This document shows, piece after piece, positions 8,727-17,286 of a DNA stretch of 58,459 nucleotides. This stretch comes from an uncultured Erysipelotrichaceae bacterium (GTDB taxonomy: Bacteria > Bacillota_I > Bacilli_A > RF39 > UBA660). The stretch is taken from assembly GCA_902795975.1 (NCBI GenBank), contig CADBNE010000036.1:1-58459 (forward strand), in the 5' to 3' direction. The translations under genes and the position numbers were made by a program. Position 1 is the stretch's first letter. Every line of letters begins with the position of its first letter. The notes under the pieces are model-generated. The model saw only the letters and a program-made list of their open reading frames with translations. It did not search any database and was not told the DNA's origin.

Positions 8727-10383
8727 AAAATAATCCTAATAAACCAAATAAAATTAATATATAACCTTTATTACTTTTTTTAATACCTGTATTAGGCACA
8801 CTAATAACTATCTTTTCATCTAATAAATTTAATTCATATTCCTTATTGCTATTAATATTTAATTTATAAGTATTACTATCTAACTTATACCCTGGTGGAG
8901 CTATTAATTCTTTTATTTCATATTCTCCATAAGGTAAACTTATTTTTGTAACGCCATTTTGAGATATAATCTTTTGTACAATATTACCATCTTTATATAT
9001 TCCATAAACAGCATTTTCTAAATACTTATTATTATATGAACTTTTTTTACTGAATTTAACTTGTGTATATATTTTCATATCATCTAATACTAAATCATAT
9101 TTCATATCTTTAGACTTAATTATAACAGTATAATCTTTATCATCTAATTCATAACCATATGGTGCTTCTATTTCACGAATTATATATGTACCAAATGATA
9201 ATGATGTTTTAGCATATCCTTTTGAATCAGTTATTAATTCACTAACTAGTTTATTATCTTTAAATATTCCATATTTAGCACCCTTCAAATATTCATTAGT
9301 TTCTTTATCCTTTTTATTAATACTAAAATCTACATATATTTTGCTGTCCGTTAATTCATATTCCACATTTAAATTACTACTACTAATTTCAAACTCATAC
9401 TCATTATTATCTAACTCATATCCTTCTGGTGCTTCTACTTCTTTAAGCTTATATTTTCCATATGGTAAATTAACTTGTGCTAAACCATTATTATTTGTTA
9501 CTAATGTAGTTACTACATTATTATCTTTATATACATCATATTTAGCGCCCTCAAGATAAATATTATCTTCATTTTTCTTTTTAATACTAACAGTACCCTC
9601 TTCTACTTTAATATTGAATGTATATTCTTTATTAAATATATTATTATCTCCTGGTACAATTATATTCTGACTTTGTTTACTATAATAAAGTAAATAGTCA
9701 CTTTTAAATCTATTATCCTTTCTTTTTAATTTAACTGTATAATTTCCTACATCTAAATTATTAAAATATAACTTATTATTTCTAATTTCATATTTAGCAT
9801 TTGTATTAATACTATAATTACTTAAATCAATATTACTATTTATTACTAAATTATCATTAGTAGAAATAATATAATTCTTTATAAAATTTGGTTCTGTATT
9901 ATGTTCTTTTATTAATGATTCTATTTCTTTTATTTCACTATCATATAGATTTACTTTAGAACCAAATTTTTCCTTAGAAAAATATATATCAGCATCTTTA
10001 TTAGATGTCTTCCATATTAAATATTGAGTTAATCCATACCATTTATCACTAGTATGATTTTTATAACCATATCCATAATATATAATTAAATTAATTCGAT
10101 CTATATCTTGTTTAGATAAACCATAATTAGAATATTTAGAATCATATACATATTTAACATTATCATATAAAGGTTCAAATAATTCTATACAATAAACATA
10201 AGTATTGTCACTTTTTCTTTTTAAGAAATATGGATGAGTTGATTGCTTTTTCTCTCCACTAATTTTAGTAATCCACATTTCTTCTACCCTTTCAGAATCA
10301 TAATAAAAGTAGGCTTCATTAGCAGCAAACACTGGAATACAAACCAACATTAACAACATACTAAAAAATAATTTTTTTATCAT
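8698..10383 (-). CDS. Cna-type surface adhesin with thioester domain and VPNTG sorting signal
   Basis: A 561-residue cell-wall protein. A signal peptide (1-20, cleavage after VFA) is followed by a thioester domain: Cys65 in YVYCIEL and Gln120 in GLTQYLIW would form the reactive internal thioester used for covalent host attachment. A linker leads to three CnaB/prealbumin-like repeats (about 258-345, 350-435, 440-530), each ending in an isopeptide-type E-x-x-AP-x-GY motif. The C-terminus has VPNTG, a hydrophobic stretch and a KKKYN tail, so it is a sortase substrate. The ATG follows GGAGGG. Likely a pilin tip or stand-alone adhesin; no separate major pilin is nearby. Confidence 0.9.
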   Translation of the reverse strand: MIKKLFFSMLLMLVCIPVFAANEAYFYYDSERVEEMWITKISGEKKQSTHPYFLKRKSDNTYVYCIELFEPLYDNVKYVYDSKYSNYGLSKQDIDRINLIIYYGYGYKNHTSDKWYGLTQYLIWKTSNKDADIYFSKEKFGSKVNLYDSEIKEIESLIKEHNTEPNFIKNYIISTNDNLVINSNIDLSNYSINTNAKYEIRNNKLYFNNLDVGNYTVKLKRKDNRFKSDYLLYYSKQSQNIIVPGDNNIFNKEYTFNIKVEEGTVSIKKKNEDNIYLEGAKYDVYKDNNVVTTLVTNNNGLAQVNLPYGKYKLKEVEAPEGYELDNNEYEFEISSSNLNVEYELTDSKIYVDFSINKKDKETNEYLKGAKYGIFKDNKLVSELITDSKGYAKTSLSFGTYIIREIEAPYGYELDDKDYTVIIKSKDMKYDLVLDDMKIYTQVKFSKKSSYNNKYLENAVYGIYKDGNIVQKIISQNGVTKISLPYGEYEIKELIAPPGYKLDSNTYKLNINSNKEYELNLLDEKIVISVPNTGIKKSNKGYILILFGLLGLFYGKKKYNLY

Positions 10384-10470
10384 TTATTTTTCCCTCCTAC
10401 TATATTATTAGTGATTTCTTTTCTATTTCCTTTTTATTTTTATTATTTTGTAATTTTTAAATTTTTACAA

Positions 10471-10494
10471 AAAAAAGAAAGTCTATGCTTTCTT
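10471..10494 (-). terminator. Terminator of the 157-aa membrane protein gene
   Basis: Stem AAGAAAG/CTTTCTT, six-base loop, then eight T on the minus strand; the stop codon is in the loop. Confidence 0.75.
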
Positions 10495-10956
10495 AATTTT
10501 ATTTTTCTTAATTTTTACTTTATTTACAATTAAAACTGTAATATATTCAAAGAATGTAAATACAAATACTACCATTAGAGCATCAATATAATTAGGTATT
10601 TTATCTAATCCTAATGATGAAATACCATACAATTCTCTTAATGTACAATAACTTAAAAATATTAAAAATAATATATATAACATTGGAATACTAAGTATAA
10701 TATCTTTACTTTTTATTCCTCTTTTTAATGTAAATAATATTGTAGGTCCTGCTATAAAAATTATAGTATTAAAAAACCATACTAATAATTTTAATTTATG
10801 TATATATAATGATTCTATAAACACAGTTAAAATAAATATAATTACATTCATTATAATTAAATCACCGTGTTTTTTTAAAAAGCTTGTTATACCTTTTTTT
10901 AACTTACTACCCAATTCTATTAATCTATTGTCAGAACTTTTTTTATTGTTATTCAT
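10483..10956 (-). CDS. Unknown four-helix membrane protein
   Basis: A 157-residue protein with a basic cytoplasmic N-terminus (about 1-32), four hydrophobic segments (roughly 33-50, 58-76, 86-106, 125-146) and a lysine-rich tail. I recognise no family. It is monocistronic: an extended -10 with a GGTGAT site lies directly upstream and a strong terminator overlaps its end. Confidence 0.65.
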   Translation of the reverse strand: MNNNKKSSDNRLIELGSKLKKGITSFLKKHGDLIIMNVIIFILTVFIESLYIHKLKLLVWFFNTIIFIAGPTILFTLKRGIKSKDIILSIPMLYILFLIFLSYCTLRELYGISSLGLDKIPNYIDALMVVFVFTFFEYITVLIVNKVKIKKNKIKKA

Positions 10957-10971
10957 ATTATCACCATAATA

Positions 10972-10980
10972 ATTATAACA
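10972..10980 (-). promoter_or_regulatory. Extended -10 promoter
   Basis: TGTTATAAT, minus strand, 15 bases before the start of the 157-aa membrane protein. Confidence 0.6.
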
Positions 10981-10990
10981 CTATTTACAA

Positions 10991-13900
10991 TTATTTGAAA
11001 TATCTGTTAAAAAATTCTTTTGAAAGGATTTTAACATTACTTTCTTTTATATTATTATATACTTGATTATAATTAGTTTTATAGTATTCACTTATTTGTT
11101 TTTCATATTGTTCTTCTTCATCTTTATTTAACATAGATTGAGGATAATACTGAATATTTATTCTAACTATAGGTACATTTAAATATGCTGCTGCCATTAT
11201 TTGATATTCATTTGGTTTTTGATATGTTAATATTCCACATGGTTTTATTCCATCTCTATAATAAATATATTCGTTGTGACTATCTAAATATGTAGTTGTT
11301 AACATAATTGTTTCTCTTATAGAATTAAACATAGGTTTATTACAAAAAATATTTAATGAATTATCATCCCCACTAGAATTTAAATCTTCATAACTAAATG
11401 CAACTAAATTAGAGCTATCTATATTATCAAAAAGAATAGTTACATCATTTATATTATTTACCTCTTTATTAACTACTGACTTTGCTCTTAAATCATCAAA
11501 TGCTGATAAACATATATATGATTTACCTATCAACCTATTTTCATAAAAGTTTGATATATTTCCTCCATTACCATATGCATTAATTGTATGTGCTAAAAAT
11601 ACAAATGGTATACCTTTTAATTCTACATAATCTACTTTAGTATTTTTTTCTATAATTTTACCATCCAAATCAAATGAATATGGTACTTGATAAAAATCTT
11701 TTTTTACATCATACTCTTTATAATTTTCATTTACTAATAATTTATTTACATTAGTTAATTTTTCGTTTATTTCTTCACCATAAAAATATCTAATTGTATT
11801 TTCTATATCATTAAATATATTCCATAATTCATTTGTTATATTATCATTTTTATAAAAACTATCATTTATAGTACTTGCTAAATTTTTTAAAAATACTTTG
11901 TCTTCACAATAAAATATTTTCTCAATTATTTCCATTATTTGTTTATAATTTTTTAAATCTAATAATAATTTTTTATTATTAATGCTATGATATAATTCAT
12001 AATACTTTCTTGCATTAAATATATATCCTAAAAACATTGACATTTCATCATATGATTTAGCACATAACATTTTAAAAATTATGTCTTTTAAGGACTTAAT
12101 ATTTTCTTTATTAGATTTAATCAATACTAAATTATTATTAGACATCTCTTTATTTAATTTCTTTATTCCACTTATATTAAATAAATATATATCTTTCTCA
12201 AAACATATTTTTATAATTCTTTTTTCATTATAATTTAATTCATAATTAGAATTGATTATTTCATTAAATAAATCAATATGTTTTTCATACTTTTCAACTA
12301 ATTCTAACACCTTTTTTATATTCCATTCATCATACAATAAATTGTATATTTTAATAAAATCGCTATATAAGTTATTATTAATTATATTAACAAATTTTTC
12401 TCTATAATTAACTCTACATGAATGATTAAAATATACATATTTTAATAGATATAATTGTTGTCTTTGTGGTGTTAAAGTTAAAAAATCTTGATTTTTAAAA
12501 GTTCCAACTATTGAATTAGTTAATCCATAATTATTATTTAATAAATTTAAATATTTAGAATTTATTTCATTTTTTTCAACATATAAATCATAGTATTCTT
12601 TCATTAGTGATTCATTTTCTAAAAATTCATCAGGTGTTAAATAATTAATTCTATAACCATATTCAAATATTTTTCTTAAAAAATTATTATCTACATCAAA
12701 CTCTATTCTATTCAAAAAATTCAAATCTATTTCTTTATTTTTATTTTTTAATAAATATTTTTCTATTGAATATTTTGAACTTAATATAAATTTAGGACTA
12801 TTGGAATATATTGAATAATTATATTTATCACTTAAACATAAATCAATAAAATCACTCGAAACATCATATATCTCAGAATAATTAATTATATTAATATCTT
12901 GTCCTTTACTCAATGCTGCTCTAAAAGCTTTTTCACTACTTAATATATAAGTTGGACTATTTTCTGTAATTTTATAATTACAATCTACCTCACAAATAAT
13001 ATCTATTATGATTTCAGTATTCAGATAAATAGATAATTTATCAATTATTTGTATATCAAAATCAGGTTTATTTTTATTAGCATCATAATATAGTTTAAAA
13101 GATAAACCATTTACCATTCTACTAAAATTTAATTTTGATACATCACATTTATATTCATTATCAAGTATATTCTTTATAAATTTATCACTAAATTCCATTT
13201 GAGCATAATTAATTATATTAGCATTCTGACCATTTTTTAGTGCTAAAGAAAAAGCTAACTCACTAGTTAATATCCAACTATATGATAAACTATTAATCTT
13301 ATATCCCTTTTCAAACATAATATATATTAATTCATCTGATATTTCTTGAAATTTAGAATATCTTAACACATGCAAGTTACTACCATTTTTTAATGCATAA
13401 GCGAATGCTAAAGGATTATTTTGTATCGACCATGGGCTTTTTTCAGTTATTTCATAGCCCAAACTAAATATTAATTCAATTGCTTTATTTGTAAATTTTT
13501 GAACATGTACATCATTTAAAAAACTAATATCTTTTGTTCTATTTAAATATATTTCATATGCTAAAAAATTACTAAGTATAAAAAAGTATACATCTTGATG
13601 ATTTTTAACATAATTTAATAAATCTTTTTCATATAATAATTTATAAAATTTTTCATCAATTGAGTAACCACATTCATCTTCAATAAATTTTTTAGCACTC
13701 TTCTTATTATCTATATTTAACATAAGATAATATATATAGTATTCACTATTATATTTTAATGAACCATTTTTTTCTGGTTTATAATCTAACTTTGCTAATT
13801 CATATGTTAAAGAACGTCCCTCTGATACAAAAAAAGTAGATGTTTTATCATATTGAGTAACAAAATCAAAAAAATCTTTTTTATTATCTTCAGTTAGATA

Positions 13901-14146
13901 TTTTTCTATATATAATCTTATAGAAGAACAATCAAAACAATCTTTATTTATTGTGCTTTTAGATAATCTATATCCATTTTTAAATAATACATCACAAAAT
14001 TCATAAGAATATTTTTTAAAAAATAATATATCTAAATATTTATCTATATTATTTATTCCTTCTTTTAATATATATTCTTTTAATTTTTCTTCATAAATAT
14101 AATAATCAGAATATGTAGTTAATTCATCTAGTAGTTTATCATTCAC
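10991..14146 (-). CDS. Large repeat protein of unknown function (1,051 aa)
   Basis: The start is GTG, behind GGAG and a TGTTATAAT promoter. Residues about 225-560 contain irregular repeats of ~55-60 residues with the core SP-x-x-IL-x-S-x-x-AF-x-x-AL-x-NGQ-x-x-x-IINY; the best copies include SPWSIQNNPLAFAYALKNG and SPTYILSSEKAFRAALSKG. The last ~220 residues form a separate, apparently globular region (PFVFLAHTINAYGNGG, SYICLSAFDD, VTILFDNIDSSNLVAFS). There is no signal peptide or membrane segment, so it is probably cytoplasmic. The layout (solenoid plus C-terminal domain) suggests a scaffold or toxin-like multidomain protein, but I cannot name a family or activity. Confidence 0.7.
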   Translation of the reverse strand: MNDKLLDELTTYSDYYIYEEKLKEYILKEGINNIDKYLDILFFKKYSYEFCDVLFKNGYRLSKSTINKDCFDCSSIRLYIEKYLTEDNKKDFFDFVTQYDKTSTFFVSEGRSLTYELAKLDYKPEKNGSLKYNSEYYIYYLMLNIDNKKSAKKFIEDECGYSIDEKFYKLLYEKDLLNYVKNHQDVYFFILSNFLAYEIYLNRTKDISFLNDVHVQKFTNKAIELIFSLGYEITEKSPWSIQNNPLAFAYALKNGSNLHVLRYSKFQEISDELIYIMFEKGYKINSLSYSWILTSELAFSLALKNGQNANIINYAQMEFSDKFIKNILDNEYKCDVSKLNFSRMVNGLSFKLYYDANKNKPDFDIQIIDKLSIYLNTEIIIDIICEVDCNYKITENSPTYILSSEKAFRAALSKGQDINIINYSEIYDVSSDFIDLCLSDKYNYSIYSNSPKFILSSKYSIEKYLLKNKNKEIDLNFLNRIEFDVDNNFLRKIFEYGYRINYLTPDEFLENESLMKEYYDLYVEKNEINSKYLNLLNNNYGLTNSIVGTFKNQDFLTLTPQRQQLYLLKYVYFNHSCRVNYREKFVNIINNNLYSDFIKIYNLLYDEWNIKKVLELVEKYEKHIDLFNEIINSNYELNYNEKRIIKICFEKDIYLFNISGIKKLNKEMSNNNLVLIKSNKENIKSLKDIIFKMLCAKSYDEMSMFLGYIFNARKYYELYHSINNKKLLLDLKNYKQIMEIIEKIFYCEDKVFLKNLASTINDSFYKNDNITNELWNIFNDIENTIRYFYGEEINEKLTNVNKLLVNENYKEYDVKKDFYQVPYSFDLDGKIIEKNTKVDYVELKGIPFVFLAHTINAYGNGGNISNFYENRLIGKSYICLSAFDDLRAKSVVNKEVNNINDVTILFDNIDSSNLVAFSYEDLNSSGDDNSLNIFCNKPMFNSIRETIMLTTTYLDSHNEYIYYRDGIKPCGILTYQKPNEYQIMAAAYLNVPIVRINIQYYPQSMLNKDEEEQYEKQISEYYKTNYNQVYNNIKESNVKILSKEFFNRYFK

Positions 14147-14168
14147 AAAACCACTCCTTATTCGTATT

Positions 14169-14177
14169 ATTATAACA
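14169..14177 (-). promoter_or_regulatory. Extended -10 promoter of the 1,051-aa gene
   Basis: TGTTATAAT, minus strand, 22 bases before the GTG start. Confidence 0.6.
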
Positions 14178-14184
14178 TAAAAAA

Positions 14185-14210
14185 ATAAAAGGAATATATA
14201 TTCCTTTTAT
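14185..14210 (-). terminator. leuS terminator (26-base perfect palindrome)
   Basis: A perfect 13-bp inverted repeat overlapping the leuS stop codon, followed on the minus strand by a T-rich run. Confidence 0.8.
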
Positions 14211-16606
14211 TTAACAACTATATTAACTAATTTTTTAGCAATAACTATTTCTTTAACTATTTCTTTACCTTCAATATGAGCTTTAACATTATCTATTTGT
14301 TTTGCTAAAACTTTCATATCTTCTTCTGAAGAATTAGTATCTACTACTATTTTACCTCTTACTTTACCATTTACTTGTACAACCATTTCATATGTAGAAT
14401 CTACTGTTTTAGCTTCATCATATGTTGGCCAAGTACTTGCACATAATGGAGTACCTAATCCACATATTTCATTTATTTCTTCTGTAATATGTGGTGCGAA
14501 TGGATTTAATAAACTAATTAATGTACGATAATCTTTTCTACTAATTGTTTCATAGTTATCTGTTTCATTTAATAAAATCATTAAAGCTGATACAGCAGTA
14601 TTATAATCTAAGTTTTCTATATCCATAGTAACTTTCTTAATAGTTTGATTCATTAATACTTCTAATCCACTAGTAAATTCTGTACTATCATTTAATTTAT
14701 TTTGTAATTTCCATACTCTCTCTAAGAATTTTTTACATCCTTTTAATCCATTTTCACTCCATGAAGCATCTTTACTATAATCTCCTATAAACATTTCATA
14801 AGTACGTAAAGCATCTGAACCATATTCATTTATCATTTCTGTTGGATTAACTACATTTCCTTTAGATTTACTCATCTTAGTACCATCACTAGCTAATATC
14901 ATACCATGTGATATACGTTTTAAGAATGGTTCACTATATGGAACTAATCCTTGTTCATGTAAGAATATATTCCAGAATCTAGCATATAATAAGTGACGTG
15001 TTGCATGTTCCATACCACCATCATATAAATCTACTTGACCCCAGTATTTTAATGCATCCATACTAGCTATTCCTGTATCACATTTAGGATCCATATATCT
15101 TAACCAATACCAACTAGATCCTGCCCAGTTAGGCATTGTATCAGTTTCTCTTTTAGCATCTCCACCACAAGCTGGACATTTACAATTAACAAATTCTTCA
15201 ATATTTGCTAAAGGTGATTCTCCTGTTTCTGTTGGTTCATAAGAGCTTACATTTGGTAATACAATTGGTAATTCTTCTTCTGGTACTGGAACCCATCCAC
15301 ATTTTTCACAATATACCATAGGTATTGGTTCTCCCCAGAATCTTTGACGTGAAAATATCCAATCTTGTAATCTAAAATTAACTTGTTTATGACCTATACC
15401 TTTACTATCTAAGTATTCAATCATTTTATTAATTGCTTCTTCTTTACCTAATCCATTTAATATATCTGAATTAATATGTACTCCATCTCCTACATATGCT
15501 TCTTCATCAATATTTCCACCTTCTATTACAGGTATAATATCTATATTAAACTTCTTAGCAAATTCATAATCTCTTGTATCATGTGCAGGAACTGCCATTA
15601 TAGCACCTGTACCATAATTTACTAATACATAATCACTTACATATATAGGTATCTCTTTATCATTTATCGGATTAATTGCTACTATTCCTTCTAACTTAAC
15701 ACCAGTTTTTTCTTTAGTAGCATCTGTTCTTTCAATTTCACTTTTCTTCTTAGCTTCATCTTGATAATTTCTAACTTCATCTATATTATTTATTTTATCT
15801 GCATATTTTTCTATATATGGATGTTCTGGAGAAATAACCATGAATGTAGCACCATATAAAGTATCAGCACGTGTTGTAAATACTTCTATGAAATCATCAG
15901 TATCTTTTATTTTAAAATTAACTGATGCACCAATACTTTTACCTATCCAATTAATTTGTGCTGTTTTAACTTTTTCTAAGAATTCAGTATCTTTTAAACC
16001 ATCTAATAATTTATCAGCGTAGTTACTCATTCTTAAAACCCATTGATTCTTTAATTTCTTTTCAACTCTTGTGCCACAGCGTTCACATACTCCACCTTCA
16101 GCATCTTCATTAGATAATCCCATTTTACAATTTGGACACCAATTAATTTCTTTTTCATCTTTATAAGCTAATCCTGCTTTATAAAATTGTAAGAATTGCC
16201 ATTGAGTCCATTTATAATAATCAGGGTCAGTTGTTGAAAATTCTCTATCCCAATCTACTGATAATCCTAATGATTGCATTTGACCTTTAAACACTTTAAT
16301 ATTTTCAGTTACTGCTTCACTTGGATGTATATGATTCTTTATAGCATATTGCTCTGCTGGAGCACCAAATGCATCCCATCCCATTGGAAATAATACATTT
16401 TCTCCCTTAGCTTTTCTATATCTTGCTTGTACATCACTAGCAGTATATACTCTAGCATGACCTACATGTAATCCTACACCAGATGGATAAGGAAATTCTA
16501 CTAACATATAAAATTTCTTTTTAGAGTTATCTATATCTACTTTAAAACTCTTATTTTCCATCCAATAATTTTGCCATTTTTTTTCTACTTCACTAAAATT
16601 ATACAT
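14207..16606 (-). CDS. leuS: Leucyl-tRNA synthetase
   Basis: A 799-residue class I synthetase that charges tRNA-Leu. The HIGH-type motif HVGH is at 47-50, zinc-knuckle cysteines (CPNC...CERC) at about 156-180, the CP1 editing domain in the second quarter (including TRADTLYGATF), and KMSKS at 577-581. The length is normal for the bacterial type. It lies one base behind a small membrane-protein gene, and both follow a T-box leader, so expression should rise when uncharged tRNA-Leu accumulates. Confidence 0.97.
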   Translation of the reverse strand: MYNFSEVEKKWQNYWMENKSFKVDIDNSKKKFYMLVEFPYPSGVGLHVGHARVYTASDVQARYRKAKGENVLFPMGWDAFGAPAEQYAIKNHIHPSEAVTENIKVFKGQMQSLGLSVDWDREFSTTDPDYYKWTQWQFLQFYKAGLAYKDEKEINWCPNCKMGLSNEDAEGGVCERCGTRVEKKLKNQWVLRMSNYADKLLDGLKDTEFLEKVKTAQINWIGKSIGASVNFKIKDTDDFIEVFTTRADTLYGATFMVISPEHPYIEKYADKINNIDEVRNYQDEAKKKSEIERTDATKEKTGVKLEGIVAINPINDKEIPIYVSDYVLVNYGTGAIMAVPAHDTRDYEFAKKFNIDIIPVIEGGNIDEEAYVGDGVHINSDILNGLGKEEAINKMIEYLDSKGIGHKQVNFRLQDWIFSRQRFWGEPIPMVYCEKCGWVPVPEEELPIVLPNVSSYEPTETGESPLANIEEFVNCKCPACGGDAKRETDTMPNWAGSSWYWLRYMDPKCDTGIASMDALKYWGQVDLYDGGMEHATRHLLYARFWNIFLHEQGLVPYSEPFLKRISHGMILASDGTKMSKSKGNVVNPTEMINEYGSDALRTYEMFIGDYSKDASWSENGLKGCKKFLERVWKLQNKLNDSTEFTSGLEVLMNQTIKKVTMDIENLDYNTAVSALMILLNETDNYETISRKDYRTLISLLNPFAPHITEEINEICGLGTPLCASTWPTYDEAKTVDSTYEMVVQVNGKVRGKIVVDTNSSEEDMKVLAKQIDNVKAHIEGKEIVKEIVIAKKLVNIVVK

Positions 16607-16607
16607 A

Positions 16608-16973
16608 TTATCTACCTTCCTTATTAATTTTCTTTCCTACTAATTTGTAACATATAAATATCATTGGAACTAATAATACTATACTTAATATAAAAGTTAT
16701 TGTAACCCATAAATAAAAGTTTTTAATAAATATACCAAGTATTAACATTATTGTACCTACTGTTGAAATTATAAAAGCATTTGTTAAACCAAGCAGTTGT
16801 ACTAATTTTTTAAAATCTACTTTTTCTATATCTACTTTACCTATCTTACTAACAAGCATTACATCTTTACTTTTTTTCATTCTTTTTAAAGCATTTTCTT
16901 TTTTTATAACAAATATATTATAAAATAAAAATATTATAAGAAAAGCTGATATAAAAAATATTATATATTCCAT
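16608..16973 (-). CDS. Unknown small membrane protein, first gene of the leucine T-box operon
   Basis: A 121-residue protein: an N-terminal membrane helix (about 2-22), a basic cytoplasmic linker (KKENALKRMKKSKD), an amphipathic region (~45-60) and two more membrane helices (about 64-84 and 90-112). The start at 16971-16973 is set by TTAGGAGG; a longer upstream reading would translate the T-box terminator. It lies between the T-box and leuS with a one-base gap, so it is induced on leucine starvation. No family recognised. A role tied to leucine is only suggested by position. Confidence 0.75.
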   Translation of the reverse strand: MEYIIFFISAFLIIFLFYNIFVIKKENALKRMKKSKDVMLVSKIGKVDIEKVDFKKLVQLLGLTNAFIISTVGTIMLILGIFIKNFYLWVTITFILSIVLLVPMIFICYKLVGKKINKEGR

Positions 16974-16992
16974 ATTACACCTCCTAATAAAC

Positions 16993-17211
16993 AAAAAAAA
17001 TATTATGATATAGGGACGTCTAGAAAGTCGCGGTACCACCCTATTTCATAATATTCTAATTATGCTCTTAAATCTTTAACGCAGATATACGTTTTATACT
17101 TATCATATAAAAAGCTCCAAAGCAAGTTCATAACATCTTATTAAAAGTTTTCACCAACCACTTTTTCTCTAAATAATAATCAATTATTACTACTCTTTTT
17201 CAACGCCGTAT
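16993..17211 (-). promoter_or_regulatory. T-box riboswitch (leucine) upstream of the leuS operon
   Basis: The minus-strand leader carries the T-box core AGGGTGGTACCGCG at 17029-17042, Stem I landmarks (AGAGTAGTA early and GGTTGGTGAAAA later) and the UUUGGAG element after the specifier region. A likely specifier is CUU (17124-17126) in GAACUUG, a leucine codon, agreeing with leuS downstream. The terminator arms are 17039-17055 and 16999-17015, followed by eight T; the T-box core would form the alternative antiterminator that pairs with tRNA-Leu NCCA. The ~300 bases between genes here are entirely this leader and its promoter. Confidence 0.93.
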
Positions 17212-17217
17212 ACACGT

Positions 17218-17246
17218 ATTATAATACATCAAATTGATTTTTACAA
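17218..17246 (-). promoter_or_regulatory. Promoter of the leuS T-box transcript
   Basis: TTGTAA (17241-17246), a 17-base spacer and perfect TATAAT (17218-17223) on the minus strand. Confidence 0.8.
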
Positions 17247-17258
17247 GTATAAAATAAA

Positions 17259-17286
17259 AAATACAATAGATTTCTCTATTGTATTT
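17259..17286 (-). terminator. Terminator of the pyk/GH31 unit
   Basis: A 12-bp stem AAATACAATAGA with its complement, four-base loop, then a T-rich run on the minus strand. Confidence 0.8.

Noticed and set aside
16974..17039. Longer start for the T-box-controlled membrane protein
   Set aside because: The extra codons translate the T-box core and terminator, and a strong TTAGGAGG supports the ATG at 16971-16973.
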